Assembly (NCBI GenBank): GCA_030544235.1
Contig: CM060471.1
Span: 8,520,848 to 8,584,847 of the forward strand
DNA length: 64,000 bases
Direction: 5' to 3'
DNA from: Lepturacanthus savala
Taxonomy: Eukaryota > Chordata > Actinopteri > Scombriformes > Trichiuridae
Under the pieces are notes generated by a model. That model was not told the DNA's origin and did not search any database. It worked only from the letters and a program-made list of their open reading frames with translations. Positions 37,760 to 49,580 of the stretch are shown here, one piece after another; positions within the stretch are counted from its first letter, which is position 1; every line of letters begins with the position of its first letter. A program made the translations under genes and the position numbers.

Positions 37760-37915
37760 TGTACTTCCTGTCTTTCTTCACTGCTTCTTTCCTTTTTCCT
37801 ATTTCATCATTCTTTCCTTTTATTTTTCCCTCCCTCCTTTATTTCCTTGCAACCTTCCTCTGTCTGTTCACTCCCTCCTTCTGTCCTCCCTCATTTTATT
37901 TTATCCTTCATTTTA
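37760..37915 (+). repeat. Pyrimidine-rich tract
   Basis: About 155 bp of C/T-rich sequence (ttcctgtctttcttcactgc, tccctccctccttt). A simple-sequence degenerate tract with no coding or regulatory assignment. Confidence 0.7.
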
Positions 37916-38366
37916 TCGCTGGTTGCTCCGAGCAACAGATGCTGACTTTAAGTCACTTAACAGCAAAAAGTGAGCGTAATGACAATGAATTTCTAAAACA
38001 AAAAGTTCCATATCGTCCCTTTAAAGGATTTGAGACATGAACTAATCAGACATGGTCTAACTGTGAGGATGTGGATGTGAAGCAGAGCTGGAAGCAGCTG
38101 AAGGCAGGAAAGAGTTAACACTTCTCTGGTCAGTCCAGTAGGAGGAGGTGGGGAGGGGGGAGAGGGCTGTCCCCCCCCCCCCGTTTTTCTATTGATAGCC
38201 ATATTCCCCCATTTATTCCTGCAGTCAGGACGATGCAGAGTGACGAGAGCTGACGGAGGAAACAGGACCAGCTCAGAATCAGCACACAAACACAGACAGG
38301 GAATGAAGAGAGCGAGAGCTGCACTTCACCAGTGAGTCAGTCTAACTTTCTGCTGTTAGAAAGCTG

Positions 38367-38405
<39 letters not shown>

Positions 38406-39671
38406 GGGGGGGGTCTCTTGATCTCAGATGCCTCAAACTCCCTTAGTGTCATTTTCTATTTAACACATCATTAAACTAATCTTACAAATTAATGAAAATT
38501 AAAGCCATTAAATTGAGAGATTTGAGGTGATATTAAAGGAGCGAGTGTGTGAATAATGAATTGATGCAAAGAAAAACCAACTGAATTTGTTATTCAATTG
38601 GATCCAAAAAAATCTGTAAGCCTCTTTTTCTGTAAATCATCAGATATTTGATCTGATGATTTGGATGTTTGGTTGGTCAAACAGATGTTTGATGACACCA
38701 ACAAGGACATTTCTGACATTTATAGATATATTGACTAAATGATTGATTTATTGATTATTTTTTAAAAATGATTGATTTATTTAAATTGAGAATGAAGATA
38801 ATTGTCAATGAGTTGCAGCCTGAAGCAGAATCAGGATTTATGAGTCTGATTTTATGCACAAACCAGTAAACCGCTGAGTTCGGTTCAGGGTCAAAGGGAT
38901 TCAGGCACTGTTTCCAAATCTTTGAAGAAAAGCTTTTGTCCACATGATGAACTCAAAGTTTGTGAGCCTGCAGAAAAGATTTGCAATGGCTAAATAAATT
39001 ATATGAATGGTGAGATTACACTAGATTACATACAAGACTTTTCTGTTTGACAGAAAACACCTCAATTTAATAGGCACAAACTATAAGGTGTAAGAACAAA
39101 GGGATAAGAATAAGTATTAATGTTGATCCATTGAATGTCAACATTCTTATTTATTTTACCAAACAAATATCTTTGTTTGCAGAATCACAGGGTTTTATCC
39201 TATATGCTAACACTACAGGGACATAACCCCTTAAATCTAATGAAGAACATATCAATCATCACTTTTTGCTGCTTTTTCAAATTCCTGGTTAATGTTTTAT
39301 TTGACTTTGCTCAGACTAAACACAAATCTTCATTCTTCTCTTTTTCTTTTAATTGATCTAATCTGCTGCAGGAGCTTAACATCTGTGGTTTGTAACTGTC
39401 TTTGTAACTTTATATTAAATTGTTTTGCTAATTAAAGATTATTTCCACTCTCGTTCCACCTGAAATTTTCACAAGTGTTTTCAGGCTGTTTAAGGTATAC
39501 ATTTAATCTGATTTAAGGGATAATGTTAAAGCTCCGTGATGATCTTCTTTCATCTTCTTAACAAACATCTCTGGATTCAAATTTAACTTGTTATCTCCTG
39601 GAAAATGTAATTTAGTTAGTTCCTGGGTGTATTTGAGTAGTGGACCACAAACTCACCTTAACCAGCTCACC

Positions 39672-40497
39672 AGAGCTGCAACAATTAGTGGATTAATTGA
39701 TTCGTTACCAGCTACTACAATAATTGACTATCTTGATAATTTATTAACTGATTTGAGTCAATTGCAAGAAGAAAAGATCGAAATTCTCTGGTTCCAACTT
39801 CTTAAATCTGATTATTTTCTGGTTTCTTTAATCTTCTATAATAGTAAACTGATGAACTTTGGGTTGTGGACTGTTGGTCTGTCCTTGGTCCTGGGTCTGG
39901 GATGACCACCAAAATCCCATTCTCCTATTAAATGATTACATTTTTGTGTTTTTTTTTACAATAAATAATTCAAATCAATAAAGGGGCAACACGGTCGTGC
40001 GGGGGTTAATGCTGTTGCCTCACAGCAAGAAGGTCACAGGTTCAAGACCTCCATGGTCCTGGGTCTGGGACCTTTCTGTGTGGAGTTTGCATGTTCTCCC
40101 CGTGTCTGCGTGGGTTTTCACCGGGTACTCCGGCTTCCTCCCACAGTCCAAAAACATGCTGAGGTTAATTGGCAACTCTAAATTGCCCGTGTGAGTGTGT
40201 GAGTGAATGGTGTGTGTGGCCCACGATTGGCTGGTGACCATCTGGGGTGTATCCCTGCCTCTCACCGTAACACGCTGGGATAGGCTCCAGCAGACCATGT
40301 GACCCTAATGAGAAATAAGCAGGTATAGAAGATGACTGACTGACTGACTGTTGGTCTGGACAAAAAAAGACATTTTAGGGTGAATCTTCAGGTTTGGAAA
40401 ACAGTGATTGACGTTTTACACCATTTTATGAACCAAACATTTAATTAATTGTTTATATAATCAATTGATTAATCAACTATTAGAATAGTTGCAGCTC
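39672..40497 (+). repeat. MITE with inverted ends, interrupted by a SINE
   Basis: A member of a common teleost repeat with ends of the type gctgcaacaattag...gttgcagctct and an interior reading ctctggttccaacttct, agtaaactgatgaac. The SINE insertion at 39882-40345 splits it. Related copies in this window occur at about 1-140 (cut by the window edge), 11867-12030, 15184-15400, 18258-18470, 23008-23290, 26200-26575 and 54498-54810, so it is the most frequent element here. Confidence 0.75.
39882..40345 (+). repeat. V-SINE-type SINE insertion carrying a 5' transduced flank
   Basis: The inserted unit is bounded by identical 13-bp repeats GACTGTTGGTCTG (39869-39881 and 40346-40358) within a MITE. 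The SINE proper starts at 39983 with ggggcaacacgg and ends in (actg)n. The 101 bp before it are not SINE: 39902-39982 matches the flank of the copy at 34 kb, and 39882-39902 matches an internal SINE segment. Confidence 0.88.
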
Positions 40498-41374
40498 TAC
40501 GAATCACCTTCAGTTTTCTCCTAAACCTTCTTAATGCTACAGAGGAGAGTGGACAAAAAAGGAGCAACATCTTAATTTATATTTAAATCCATTGCAATAA
40601 TAACTAGAAGGTCACTCGTAGAGCACAGGCCAAGGTCAAACGTCAGTTTTCTATCTGAAACTTCAATGAGCAGCACAGCCATTATGTGCCTATATTTAAA
40701 TACAATTAATTATTCTCAATTATTCACACTCATTTAACTGTTAACATTTCATTCACCAGCAGGAGCCACTAGTATTCACTACAATAATTGTTTCCAATAG
40801 TGGGATACGCCCCAAAATTTGACAAGTTTCTTCTCAGCTAATTCTACATCCCACCAAGTTTCATTAAAAACAAAACCTCCGTGGAGAAGGAAACAAGATC
40901 CACACACCTACGCAAATATAAATCACTGTGGGGTGGTGTCAGTTTTCTTTGTCCCGCGTGTCATATTGTTGTCAGATTAAATGAAACTTTAAGTATAGTA
41001 TGAAGTACTAAAGTAGTAAATCTGTTCCAACTCTTCATGACTCCAGAAGTTGAATCCTCTGATTACTCATTTAGCACCATCATAACACCAAATTTGTAAT
41101 ATTTCCTATACTACGGACCAAATAACAATAAATAAAAAACATCCCCATCAGCCTCAGCTGTACTTTGTATTAGTGCTAATGAGAAAAAAACATATTTAGG
41201 ATGAATGTCAGCATAGAATCATAGTGATGTCATCAGGGTTTGCTCATCTTAGGCCTGTTGCATTATGGGAAATGTAGGACCCAGTACTTTTGGAGTTTGA
41301 AGTTTGGCAATTTCTACCTCTGCTGCTTTGTTTTTGACTGTTCCTCTTTAAGATTCTGATGTGTCGGCTTATTA

Positions 41375-41620
41375 CTCACTGAATTATCTCAATAACTACT
41401 GGTGGATTGCTATGAAATTTGGTGTCACCGTTCAAGCTCCCCAGAGGATGAACCCTGCTGAGTTCAGTGATCCTCTGACTTGCAGCTCCACCATGAGGCT
41501 GAAATTTGTTATTCAGAGTGAACTAACTCAACAGCTATTAGATGGATAACCATGACATTTTGTGAACATTGATGAACAGTAAGAGGTTTGATGATCCTAT
41601 CTTTTCATTAAGTGCAGGTC
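41375..41620 (+). repeat. Two-monomer dispersed repeat
   Basis: Two related units begin tcaataactactggtggattgc (41388) and tcaacagctattagatggat (41526). Each continues with atgaaatttggtg/atgacattttgtg and a gatgaac...gatcct segment, a familiar teleost repeat with about 135-bp units. Non-coding. Confidence 0.5.
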
Positions 41621-42120
41621 GAAGTTTTAATTTGTCCACTACAGTCTCACAGCTGCTAACATGTATGTGGAAACTTAATCTTCTTTGTTTTATATTACCT
41701 AAACAAAGACCTAAACAGACAGTTTGCTTCTGCTATTCTGCTCATCCAGTGAAGTGAATACCCTGTTTTTATGAACTGCTGCTTTTTTTCATGTTGATTT
41801 TCTTTGTGTCAATGAAATTTGATATTTCTGTCCATCTGTTTCACATTAAAGTTTCCTTACCAGCAGCTGAACATCATGGAGCCACGGCAGCTTCTTTTCT
41901 GAGGAACAAAACTTTTACCTCAAACTTAAAGGGACAATGTTTCAATGATATTCTTTTTTTTGGCTCTGATTTGATTTTGAATATAAAACTTTATTATTTA
42001 CTCTAAGGGGCTTTACCATAGCAGAATCAGACCCTACTGATGTTTTTCAAAGACCTGAAGACTTGTTTATCTGTCTGTTTTCAGCTAGCTGTTCTGTGAT
42101 TGGCTGACATCGGTATCAAC

Positions 42121-42594
42121 ATGGCGCACCTCTTCCTTGCGAGTAAAATCGCCATGCCGGACGACCCCCACGGCAGAGGCGGTGGTGGCAGGATCCCTCG
42201 GGGTGCCATAAAAAACCCGACATCGATATCCGCTGAAAAACTGAGCCGGGAAAAGAAGAAGGACCACGGCGTCGTCGTGGCGCCTCGCATCCCGCACATC
42301 AACGAGGTCCAGCTGACCGCAGCCACCGGCGGGGCCGAGATGTCCTGCTACCGCTGCACCGTGCCGTTCGGCGTGGTCGTCCTCATCGCCGGCGTGGTGG
42401 TGACGGCCGTGGCCTACACCTTCAACTCCCACGGCTCCACCATCTCGGTGCTGGGACTCGTGCTGCTGGCGACGGGACTGGGTCTGCTGGGGTCCAGCGC
42501 CGTCTGCTGGAGGGTCCGAATCAGGAGGAAGAAGGACAAGCGCCGGGAGAGCCGCACCGCCCTCCTGACGAGTCAGGGGTACTGCGTGGCCTGA
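42121..42594 (+). CDS. tmem100: Transmembrane protein 100 (complete coding exon)
   Basis: Encodes 157 residues. TMEM100 is known as a two-pass membrane protein of endothelium and sensory neurons, acting downstream of BMP9/ALK1 in vessel development and modulating TRPA1-TRPV1 in mammals. The diagnostic block NEVQLTAATGGAEMSCYRC (61-79) is followed by membrane segment 1 (about 80-101, ending AVAYTF), the short loop NSHGS, membrane segment 2 (about 108-129) and a basic tail (RIRRKKDKRRESR, 133-145). The ATG at 42121 has a strong context (A at -3, G at +4). A second in-frame ATG lies at codon 12. A splice-acceptor-like tract ends at 42084, which fits a family whose coding sequence sits in the last exon after a non-coding exon. 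An AATAAA at 43013 could end the 3' UTR. The N-terminus, with a GRGGGGR stretch, is longer than in the roughly 134-residue mammalian protein. Codon use is GC-rich against AT-rich surroundings. A donor-like site after 38331 might end the untranslated first exon, but this is weak. Confidence 0.95.
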   Translation: MAHLFLASKIAMPDDPHGRGGGGRIPRGAIKNPTSISAEKLSREKKKDHGVVVAPRIPHINEVQLTAATGGAEMSCYRCTVPFGVVVLIAGVVVTAVAYTFNSHGSTISVLGLVLLATGLGLLGSSAVCWRVRIRRKKDKRRESRTALLTSQGYCVA

Positions 42595-44962
42595 GCACTG
42601 GGCAGAGGACGGAATCCTGAGTGGAGTTAATTTTTGAGCACAGCTGACTGACAAAAAGGCCAACAGGTAACTTCACCCAATTGAAAAGAGGCGGGTTCTC
42701 TCCGAGGTGACGATGACTCACTGCAGACTCCTGAAAGGACCAAAATCAGTGATGTGGACTCAGGAGGATCCAGTCTGAGCTTGGAAATTCAAAAATACAG
42801 ATGTTTAATCAACAGAGAACTGATAAAAAGTTTGATAATCGATTAACCTTTCACCAAACATCTGGTTTTGGATAGTTGTTGAACATTTGAGGACGCTTTC
42901 TTCAAGAAAATATTGACGTCTGACACAAAGCACAAATAATATTTACATGCATGGAATAATATTTTCTGCATAAGTCACTGTAAAGTTTCCAGAATATGTA
43001 TTTGGTATTCAGAATAAAAACAGGGAAAACTTTGTTTTTAAATAATGTAAGACAGAATTTCATTTATTTCGTTTCACGCTTATTTAATAGGGACAGATAC
43101 GATATACATGCATCACAGCTTTAAAAGCTTCGGCTGATTTCTGAACCAGAAAGGCCTTTAAATAACAATCACACAACACTAGACAAGAAACATACTAACA
43201 GACAATCTATGCAATTAATTAACAGACCAGCTAATGAATGCACAGGCTAGTAATTAAATATCTGTACATCAGACTCAAAACAGGTGAGTCATGTTCTATG
43301 ATTCATCCTTGTTTGTAGGATTAGGACGAGACAAACTTCAAATTCTGATGTGGGAATCTGAAGAGTTTTTGAAGCTGCTGCAAATCAGCTGGTGACAGTG
43401 AGAAAGGAATCAGTGTCTGATTTATACACCTGTGCAGTACAGGTTCATATCTATTGTCCCACTAGAGGAAATTCTTTGTGCTTTTATTGTAAAGGTCATT
43501 CTAGCTATGTAGAATATTAGAATCAGTTGCCATGGTCAACTATTTCAGTCAGAATCCTCTTTCTGCCAACTGTATGTTTCCAATTTTTAAATACTTTAGT
43601 TACTGTTAGCCGTAACAAGGTGTGTGTGTATATAGAGGTGTGTTACTGTAGCTGCAGTTTATTAAAAAAACACAATTTTAGATAATATGTACAGCAGGTG
43701 CTTTTGTTGCGTCTGTCAGCTGCTGCAGTAAATGTTGGACATTATTCCTGTTAAAGATGACATCACAACAGTTTATCGTTATGGCGACCAGCTACTGGTT
43801 AAAGATCCCCTGACATTTTGAACGAACAACGTTGCTGCATCCTGCATCCTCCCAAGATGATTGTGCTTGGTTAAAGAAATGGAAACATGACAAACATTTT
43901 TTTATGCTAATAGCTGCTGACAGATCATAATATTACTAAAGTCTTGTCTGAATATTAGACCTAGAGGTTCTTTTTTTTATCATTTCTTCGAACTGATGCA
44001 CTTCTCAATACTTTCTCCCTTGTACAATTTATTTATCATTTCACTCAATTTATTACAAATATTTAATTCTAACACCTCAAAACTAAACTTAAATTATCTA
44101 TTGTTTTATCATTTTTATCAAAAGAATAGTAGACACAACTTATCTACAAAGCTCATGGATGATGTTCACTATCTGTCACTAAATGCTGCTAAAAGACAAT
44201 GAAAAGGTACTTTCCGTCTATTTCTGTTTATCTCTGTTTATTTCTGTTTATCTTTCAAGTCTAACCAATGGTCATTGCTCTGTTATTGGAATGACTAATT
44301 GAAAAAAGCACAAACAATTATGACTTTCACATTAAAGTGAGGATAAAAGCAATGAAATTAGAAGACATGCTGATAAATTAACAATAAAGATGCTGTAGAA
44401 GGTCAGGGGTCAGTCAATGGGCTAATCTGTGATATCACACTTTGTCTATTTAAACTTGTGCACTATGATCTAAACTGATGCAAAATACCCAAAATGTCAT
44501 GTATTCAGCGTATTAAGGAGTTCATCTGTCTCACCTCCTGCCTTGAACAGGTGTTTCCCTGTGTTTTCTGTCAGAATTGGAACATTCTAAATTTATTCTA
44601 ATAAACAGACTCAAACATGAATTCACTGGCTGAGGATTTTATTTGAGAGCAGACTGAGGACAGACTGGAAAGTTAGAGGAGCCTGGCTGTTATATTTAGT
44701 TGTATTTATGTTGCCTAGCATCAGACAGACACACGACCAGATAATAAACTGTGTGTGTGTCTGTGTGTGTGTGTTTGTGTGTGTTTGTATGTGTGTGTGT
44801 TGGGGGGGTCATCTGGAAGGAGGAGGAGGTGGTGACGGGTAACGGTTACAACGCGTTGTCACTTCTGCAGTGCTAACTTTATCTCCACTGGAGCGCAGCA
44901 TCCTGGGAATGTGAGAGAGGGGAGGGAGGAGAGAATGGAAAGAGAAGGAGAGAGAGGAAAAG

Positions 44963-44964
<2 letters not shown>

Positions 44965-45045
<81 letters not shown>
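44965..45045 (+). repeat. (GT)n microsatellite
   Basis: About 40 GT units, preceded by a GA-rich stretch (44908-44964) and followed by a G-run. A shorter GT-rich patch lies at 44752-44800. Confidence 0.97.
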
Positions 45046-45048
<3 letters not shown>

Positions 45049-46264
45049 TGGGGGGGGTCCTCCATCCATCCCGTTCCTGCAGACACTTTCAGATGAGCTG
45101 TTTCCATCATAACAACCACAGCAAACAACTCTCACTTTAAGTTCTTCAGTATTAAAATTATAAGTTGGAGTTACTCCAACTTATTAATAAAAGCAAAGTT
45201 TATTGTAAAAGCATCACATTTTTTGCGAAATATATATAGCCTTCTACAGTGAGGTCCAAAAATAACTAAATGGATCTTGGACTTGGATTATTCTTTTGGA
45301 CTTTTTTTTTTTTAAATATATACAATACAAAAGTAAAACACATTAACAGAAACTGACATTTTCTTTTTCCTTTTTTATGTGATATATAAAACGAATACAT
45401 CATAATACACTTCAAAATAAGAAAAGTTCTTGAACTCTACAAGCTGCTATATTTTTACTGTTAAGACATTACATTTCAACCCAGTAGTTTGTTTTTGGCA
45501 CTTTTCTAAGTTGCTGAAAAAGGACAGACAGTAAAAAAAAAATGTGGATATTTTCAGATATCTTTAAATAACCACAATGTCTGAATTTTTAAGAGTCAAG
45601 TGTTTTCTTTTACTTGCAGCAAGGAGCCAGGCAGAGCTACCTTGTTCTATTCTAAATAAAACTTCACACACACAGAGCTTTATACATCTTGGAACAACAT
45701 ATCTCAGTCCAAGCTTATCTTCTTCTCCATGGCAACGAAGATGTGGGAGACAGGGTGAAGACTCCACGTGATGCATTCCTCAGGTTCCGAACTTGATCCC
45801 ACAGCATTATCGCCGTCTTTGCAGTTGTTTGGTGAAAAGTGTGTCTGATACTTTGCTGACCTGTACTTATCAACTTGGTTTTATGCTGATGTGTAATTTA
45901 TGCAACAATATTGGTAAATGGATACAATATTCACAGAATTGTTCCTGCAGAATGAGCAGCTTAGTTTTATCCAAAGGATTATTGATAAAAAAAAAAATAC
46001 AATAAAGAATACAAAAAAAAAAATCCCCTCAAATTTTAGGGCAGCTGGATTCAGCTCAGGGGAAATATAGCTGTCCCCAAAGATCCAAAGATCCTCATAG
46101 GTCAGAATCCAAATTTAAAATTGTTGATTGTGTTGGAGGAAAAAGCATTTAAATATTCTGCCTCCTGAAGTTGGAACAACTTAAGTTCATTACCTAGAGG
46201 GATTCAGATTCAGAAGCAGACCCATCTATTTTCTTGTTATTGTAATAATTTGTAAATAGTGATT

Positions 46265-46274
46265 TATATATATA

Positions 46275-46344
<70 letters not shown>
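46265..46344 (+). repeat. (AT)n microsatellite
   Basis: About 80 bp of AT dinucleotides with a single atgcat interruption near the start. Confidence 0.97.
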
Positions 46345-46347
<3 letters not shown>

Positions 46348-46814
46348 TGTGAATTGGTGTTTGTTGGTTTATGTGATTCTGGTGTGAATTGCTGTGACTC
46401 TGTGTTTTGCGGCAGTTTTTCAGGCTGCTGAGGAGGGTTCAGAGGGGAAATCCCAGCCCTCCTTCCCTTCCTGACACACACATACAGCAGCTGAGTGACA
46501 GAGGTGTAGCACGGTGGCAGAATCAGCCTCCTCCGCCCTAAACACACCCCAGACTCTCAGCCGGACAGGGCCTGGCACGCACAGAGACAGGGAATCGGCT
46601 TGATTAAAAGGGATCAGCCAGAGAACAGGAAGCGGTTTTCTGTTCCTACACACCCTGAACCAAAACTTTGAACTAATTCCCCCGCAGGCGTGTGATTGTT
46701 CTGTCAGCAAAGGAGCTTCAAGGTCAGCAGAGTCCGAGAGAGACCGATGATCTGAGGATCTGCCACCATCCAGCTCAAACAGGCCAGGGCCAAAAAAAAA
46801 AAATAGGTCACACA

Positions 46815-47335
46815 CACATGTCAGTGGACTGCCTTTAGCTTTAATTATGGCATGAATTTGCTGAGGCATTGTTTCAATCAGCTTCTGGGATGAAGCAAGG
46901 TTTATTTCCATCCAGTGTCACATTCATTTTTCACCAAGATCTTGTATTGATGGTAGAGTCTGACCACTGCACAAAGTCTTCTCCAACACACACCAAAGAT
47001 TCTGGATGGGATGAAGGTCTGGACTCTGTGGTGGCCGATCTATGTGTGAAGATGACGTCTCATGCTCCCGATAAACCTTCTTGGAATGAACTAGTGCCAT
47101 CAGGGAAGAAACAATCCATTGATGGAATAATCTAGTCATTCACTTCATCTGCTTCTTGTCTTACCCTGATGCTTCATCACTCTGGTTTCCCATTGTCCTT
47201 CCAGTTTAATAATGTGTTGGACCAACAATGGACCAGTAATGTGTTCAAACCAACTAAGAAGTCCAGTTGCTTTGCTGCTTGATGCCAATGATTTGACTCT
47301 TCTCAAACAGACGAACATCTTTTCCACAATCACAT
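46815..47335 (-). pseudogene. Tc1/mariner-type transposase fragment
   Basis: The minus-strand reading contains PPQSPDLHPIQNLWCVLEKT (about 47030-46970), then LPSIQDLGEK and, after a frame break, KLIETMPQQIHAIIKAKGS, the usual C-terminal order of Tc1-like transposases. Upstream, VEKMFVCLRRVKSLASSSKAT (47335-47145) is probably an earlier part of the same gene. The catalytic glutamate expected in NPIENLW is glutamine here (HPIQNLW). With the frame breaks, the gene is dead. No flanking inverted repeats could be assigned. Confidence 0.65.
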
Positions 47336-47339
47336 AATT

Positions 47340-47410
47340 ATCTGTACTCCGTACACAAATCTGTGATTTGTGGTTTTGGGCTATACAAATAAAATTGACT
47401 TGACTTGAAT
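47340..47410 (+). repeat. L2-type LINE 3' tail
   Basis: The segment gggctatacaaataaaattgacttgacttg matches the typical 3' end of teleost L2-clade LINEs (a stem-loop-like sequence followed by a short tandem repeat). It abuts the Tc1 relic. Confidence 0.55.
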
Positions 47411-47611
47411 AAATACTAAATAATTTTAGTATTTTTAGTAATTTGATTAAATATTGATCACATTTCTCTACGCTGGTGATACCTGCTGCTGTGAAAGTTG
47501 AAAACCCAAAGATATAGCTGGCCTCTTATTGCACACTTTTAAAACATGGAATTTATCCATCTTTTAGGGCATTTTAGATTTGCTGTGTGCAGTATTATAT
47601 GATAATATAAA

Positions 47612-47642
<31 letters not shown>

Positions 47643-48433
47643 AATATATAATATAATATGATATATCTCAGGAAGAGATGTCCTAAGTGAAGAAGATGAA
47701 TACAATGGTCTTACTTGTGATAAAAGCAGAACCAGAAACATATGCTGCGAGGAGCCTGATGAGTATTGCGGTGTTGGTCAGATTGGAGGTGAGGGATTAT
47801 TGTGTTTGCAGCTGTGTTTGAGACAAAGATGGCTGCTATCGCTGCAGATCTGCAGGAGGCATCCTGTACAGTCAGAGGTCCTTCTCATCAGCTTCCTCTC
47901 TGTGAACCACAGTCTGGGACTGAAACATTACAGCTGCTGTTTGGATGATTTCCTGTCATCAGACTGATAGTTTGAACACCAACAGGCATCAAACCTCACA
48001 TCTACTGTCTGCTGCTTCAATGTTCATTGCTCTTTTTCTTTTAATGAAAATGCCTATAAAATTCATTCATTTTGTTCCACATAAACTAAAAACATTTCAG
48101 TCCCATTTGCAATTTTCATGATTTGTAATTATTTTGAGTCTCCAGCTGCGGATATAGCTGCTGTGTTACCATGGTAACAGGTTAATGTCCTACAGCATTT
48201 TCAGGTGTCATTATAAACCTAAACCAGGCTTAGATCCTGGTTTGGGTTCAAATGACCACTTCAGTAGGCCAGAGGAACATGAAGTCTGGTTCCTACTACT
48301 GCTTTCTTTAATTTGAGGCCACATTTGTTGTCATGGCGACCTACTTCCTGTTCTGACGTCACATATTCAACATGGTCAAAGTTCTGAAAAAGTCAGGGTC
48401 AACCTGCTGTAAACACTGAGGATCTTATGTCAG

Positions 48434-48436
<3 letters not shown>

Positions 48437-48501
<65 letters not shown>
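48437..48501 (+). repeat. (AC)n microsatellite
   Basis: About 32 AC units, followed by a short GTTGTTGAGGTTGTTAAGGTGGTTG imperfect stretch. Confidence 0.97.
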
Positions 48502-48502
<1 letters not shown>

Positions 48503-48654
48503 CTGAGGTTGTTGTTGAGGTTGTTAAGGTGGTTGCTAAGGTGTTTCCATGTGTCCTCTCTCATATCTCAGATGTGATTCAGTTCCAACATGTACAGATG
48601 GATGTCAAGAACCTGACATCTGGTGTGAAGAGGGAAAAAAAGAAGTGAAATCCT

Positions 48655-48689
48655 GCTCCATAAACAGACTCTAGGTCTGTTTATGGAGC
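48655..48689. repeat. 15-bp perfect hairpin
   Basis: Arms gctccataaacagac (48655-48669) and gtctgtttatggagc (48675-48689) around a 5-nt loop. Confidence 0.93.
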
Positions 48690-48914
48690 CTCCAGAGCCA
48701 CAGTAAGCTTCCTGAAACTGACCAATTAGAACATAGTGGGATTATCAGGAGGCGGGATTAAAAGAGGCAAGAACAGCCTGTTTCAGACAGAGGCTGAACT
48801 GAGGAGCTGCAGAAAAAAACAGGATCAGATCAATAAGGATATTTAACTGTGGAGAGATTCTATGAATATATAGCTGGACATGTGCAGAATAAACACAAAA
48901 TCTCCATCCATCAT

Positions 48915-49070
48915 CCATCCTGGGTCTTACCTGCCTCCCGGAGGAACGTGCCTGGGACACCTCACCAGGGAGGTGTCCAGGAAGCTCCTCACTACATGAA
49001 CCAGCCACCTCATCTGGCTCAATGCAGAAGAGCAGCAGTTCTACTCTGACTCCTCTCGGATGATTGAGCT
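48915..49070 (-). mobile_element. Small LINE fragment, same family as at 28 kb
   Basis: Minus-strand words PGHLPGEVSQARSSGRQV and the DNA match to 28210-28370 (cctcaccagggaggtgtcc, agcagcagttctactctga) identify a second, shorter copy of the same ORF2 end. Confidence 0.65.
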
Positions 49071-49079
49071 TCTAGCATT

Positions 49080-49580
49080 GTATTTGCGCATGCACATGCG
49101 ATCATTTTCTTTTCTGTCATACATCCACTTAAATTTCATGTTACAGCAGGCGGTGACTGGTGATCGCGAACAAATCTCACTTGTCATCTTTTACTCTGCG
49201 AGTTATAGAGCAGATCAGTATCCCTCAGTTTTACAAGAAAGTGGTAGAAAATTTTTCAGAACGGTGTTGTCCCAAATCACACACTTGCAGTCAATTCTTT
49301 GCAGGCGCTCCGATTCAGTTACTACACTACTGCTGCGCACTTACTAGAAATGATTCAACAGAAATGACTCAGCTTCTTCTTCTTCTACTACTTTTAAAGA
49401 CAACAACCGACTAGCTGAGCCCCGATCACTGACAGAAGTATGTGATTTGGGACACAGCATCAGTGTTTTTCTATTTATTTTTATAAGCGTATTTAGACCT
49501 TTGATGGGGTTAGAAGTAAGAAAAAAAGGGCGCAAAATTCCTCACAAGTAATGCAAAAAAACTGCAGCAAAATCAACCTC
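49080..49580 (+). repeat. Dispersed repeat, long form with an inner TIR element
   Basis: Same repeat as at 1376-1610. The extra interior contains inverted repeats tgtcccaaatcacacactt (49268-49286) and its near complement (49436-49454, 18 of 19 positions), which look like the ends of a roughly 190-bp MITE. Confidence 0.6.

Larger units (their letters stand above)
24678..42084. other. Intergenic region between ankfn1 and tmem100
   Basis: About 17 kb without a recognisable complete gene. It contains a purine-biased tract, a MITE, three V-SINEs, a LINE fragment, an exon trail of unknown identity (28.6-29.1 kb), an unclassified dispersed repeat around 30.9-31.27 kb (minus orientation), a foldback element and microsatellites. 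The stretches 31.9-32.6 and 33.3-33.7 kb are GC-richer but show no family match. Confidence 0.6.

Noticed and set aside
34260..40194. Identical open frame MRGLMLLPHSKKVTGS in two places (34.3 and 40.0 kb)
   Set aside because: It is a translation of the V-SINE, not a gene. The identity is informative only about SINE ancestry.
47730..47788. Exon-like block TRNICCEEPDEYCGVGQIGG followed by gtgagg
   Set aside because: The acceptor lacks a pyrimidine tract, the block is only 59 nt, and there are no partner exons nearby.
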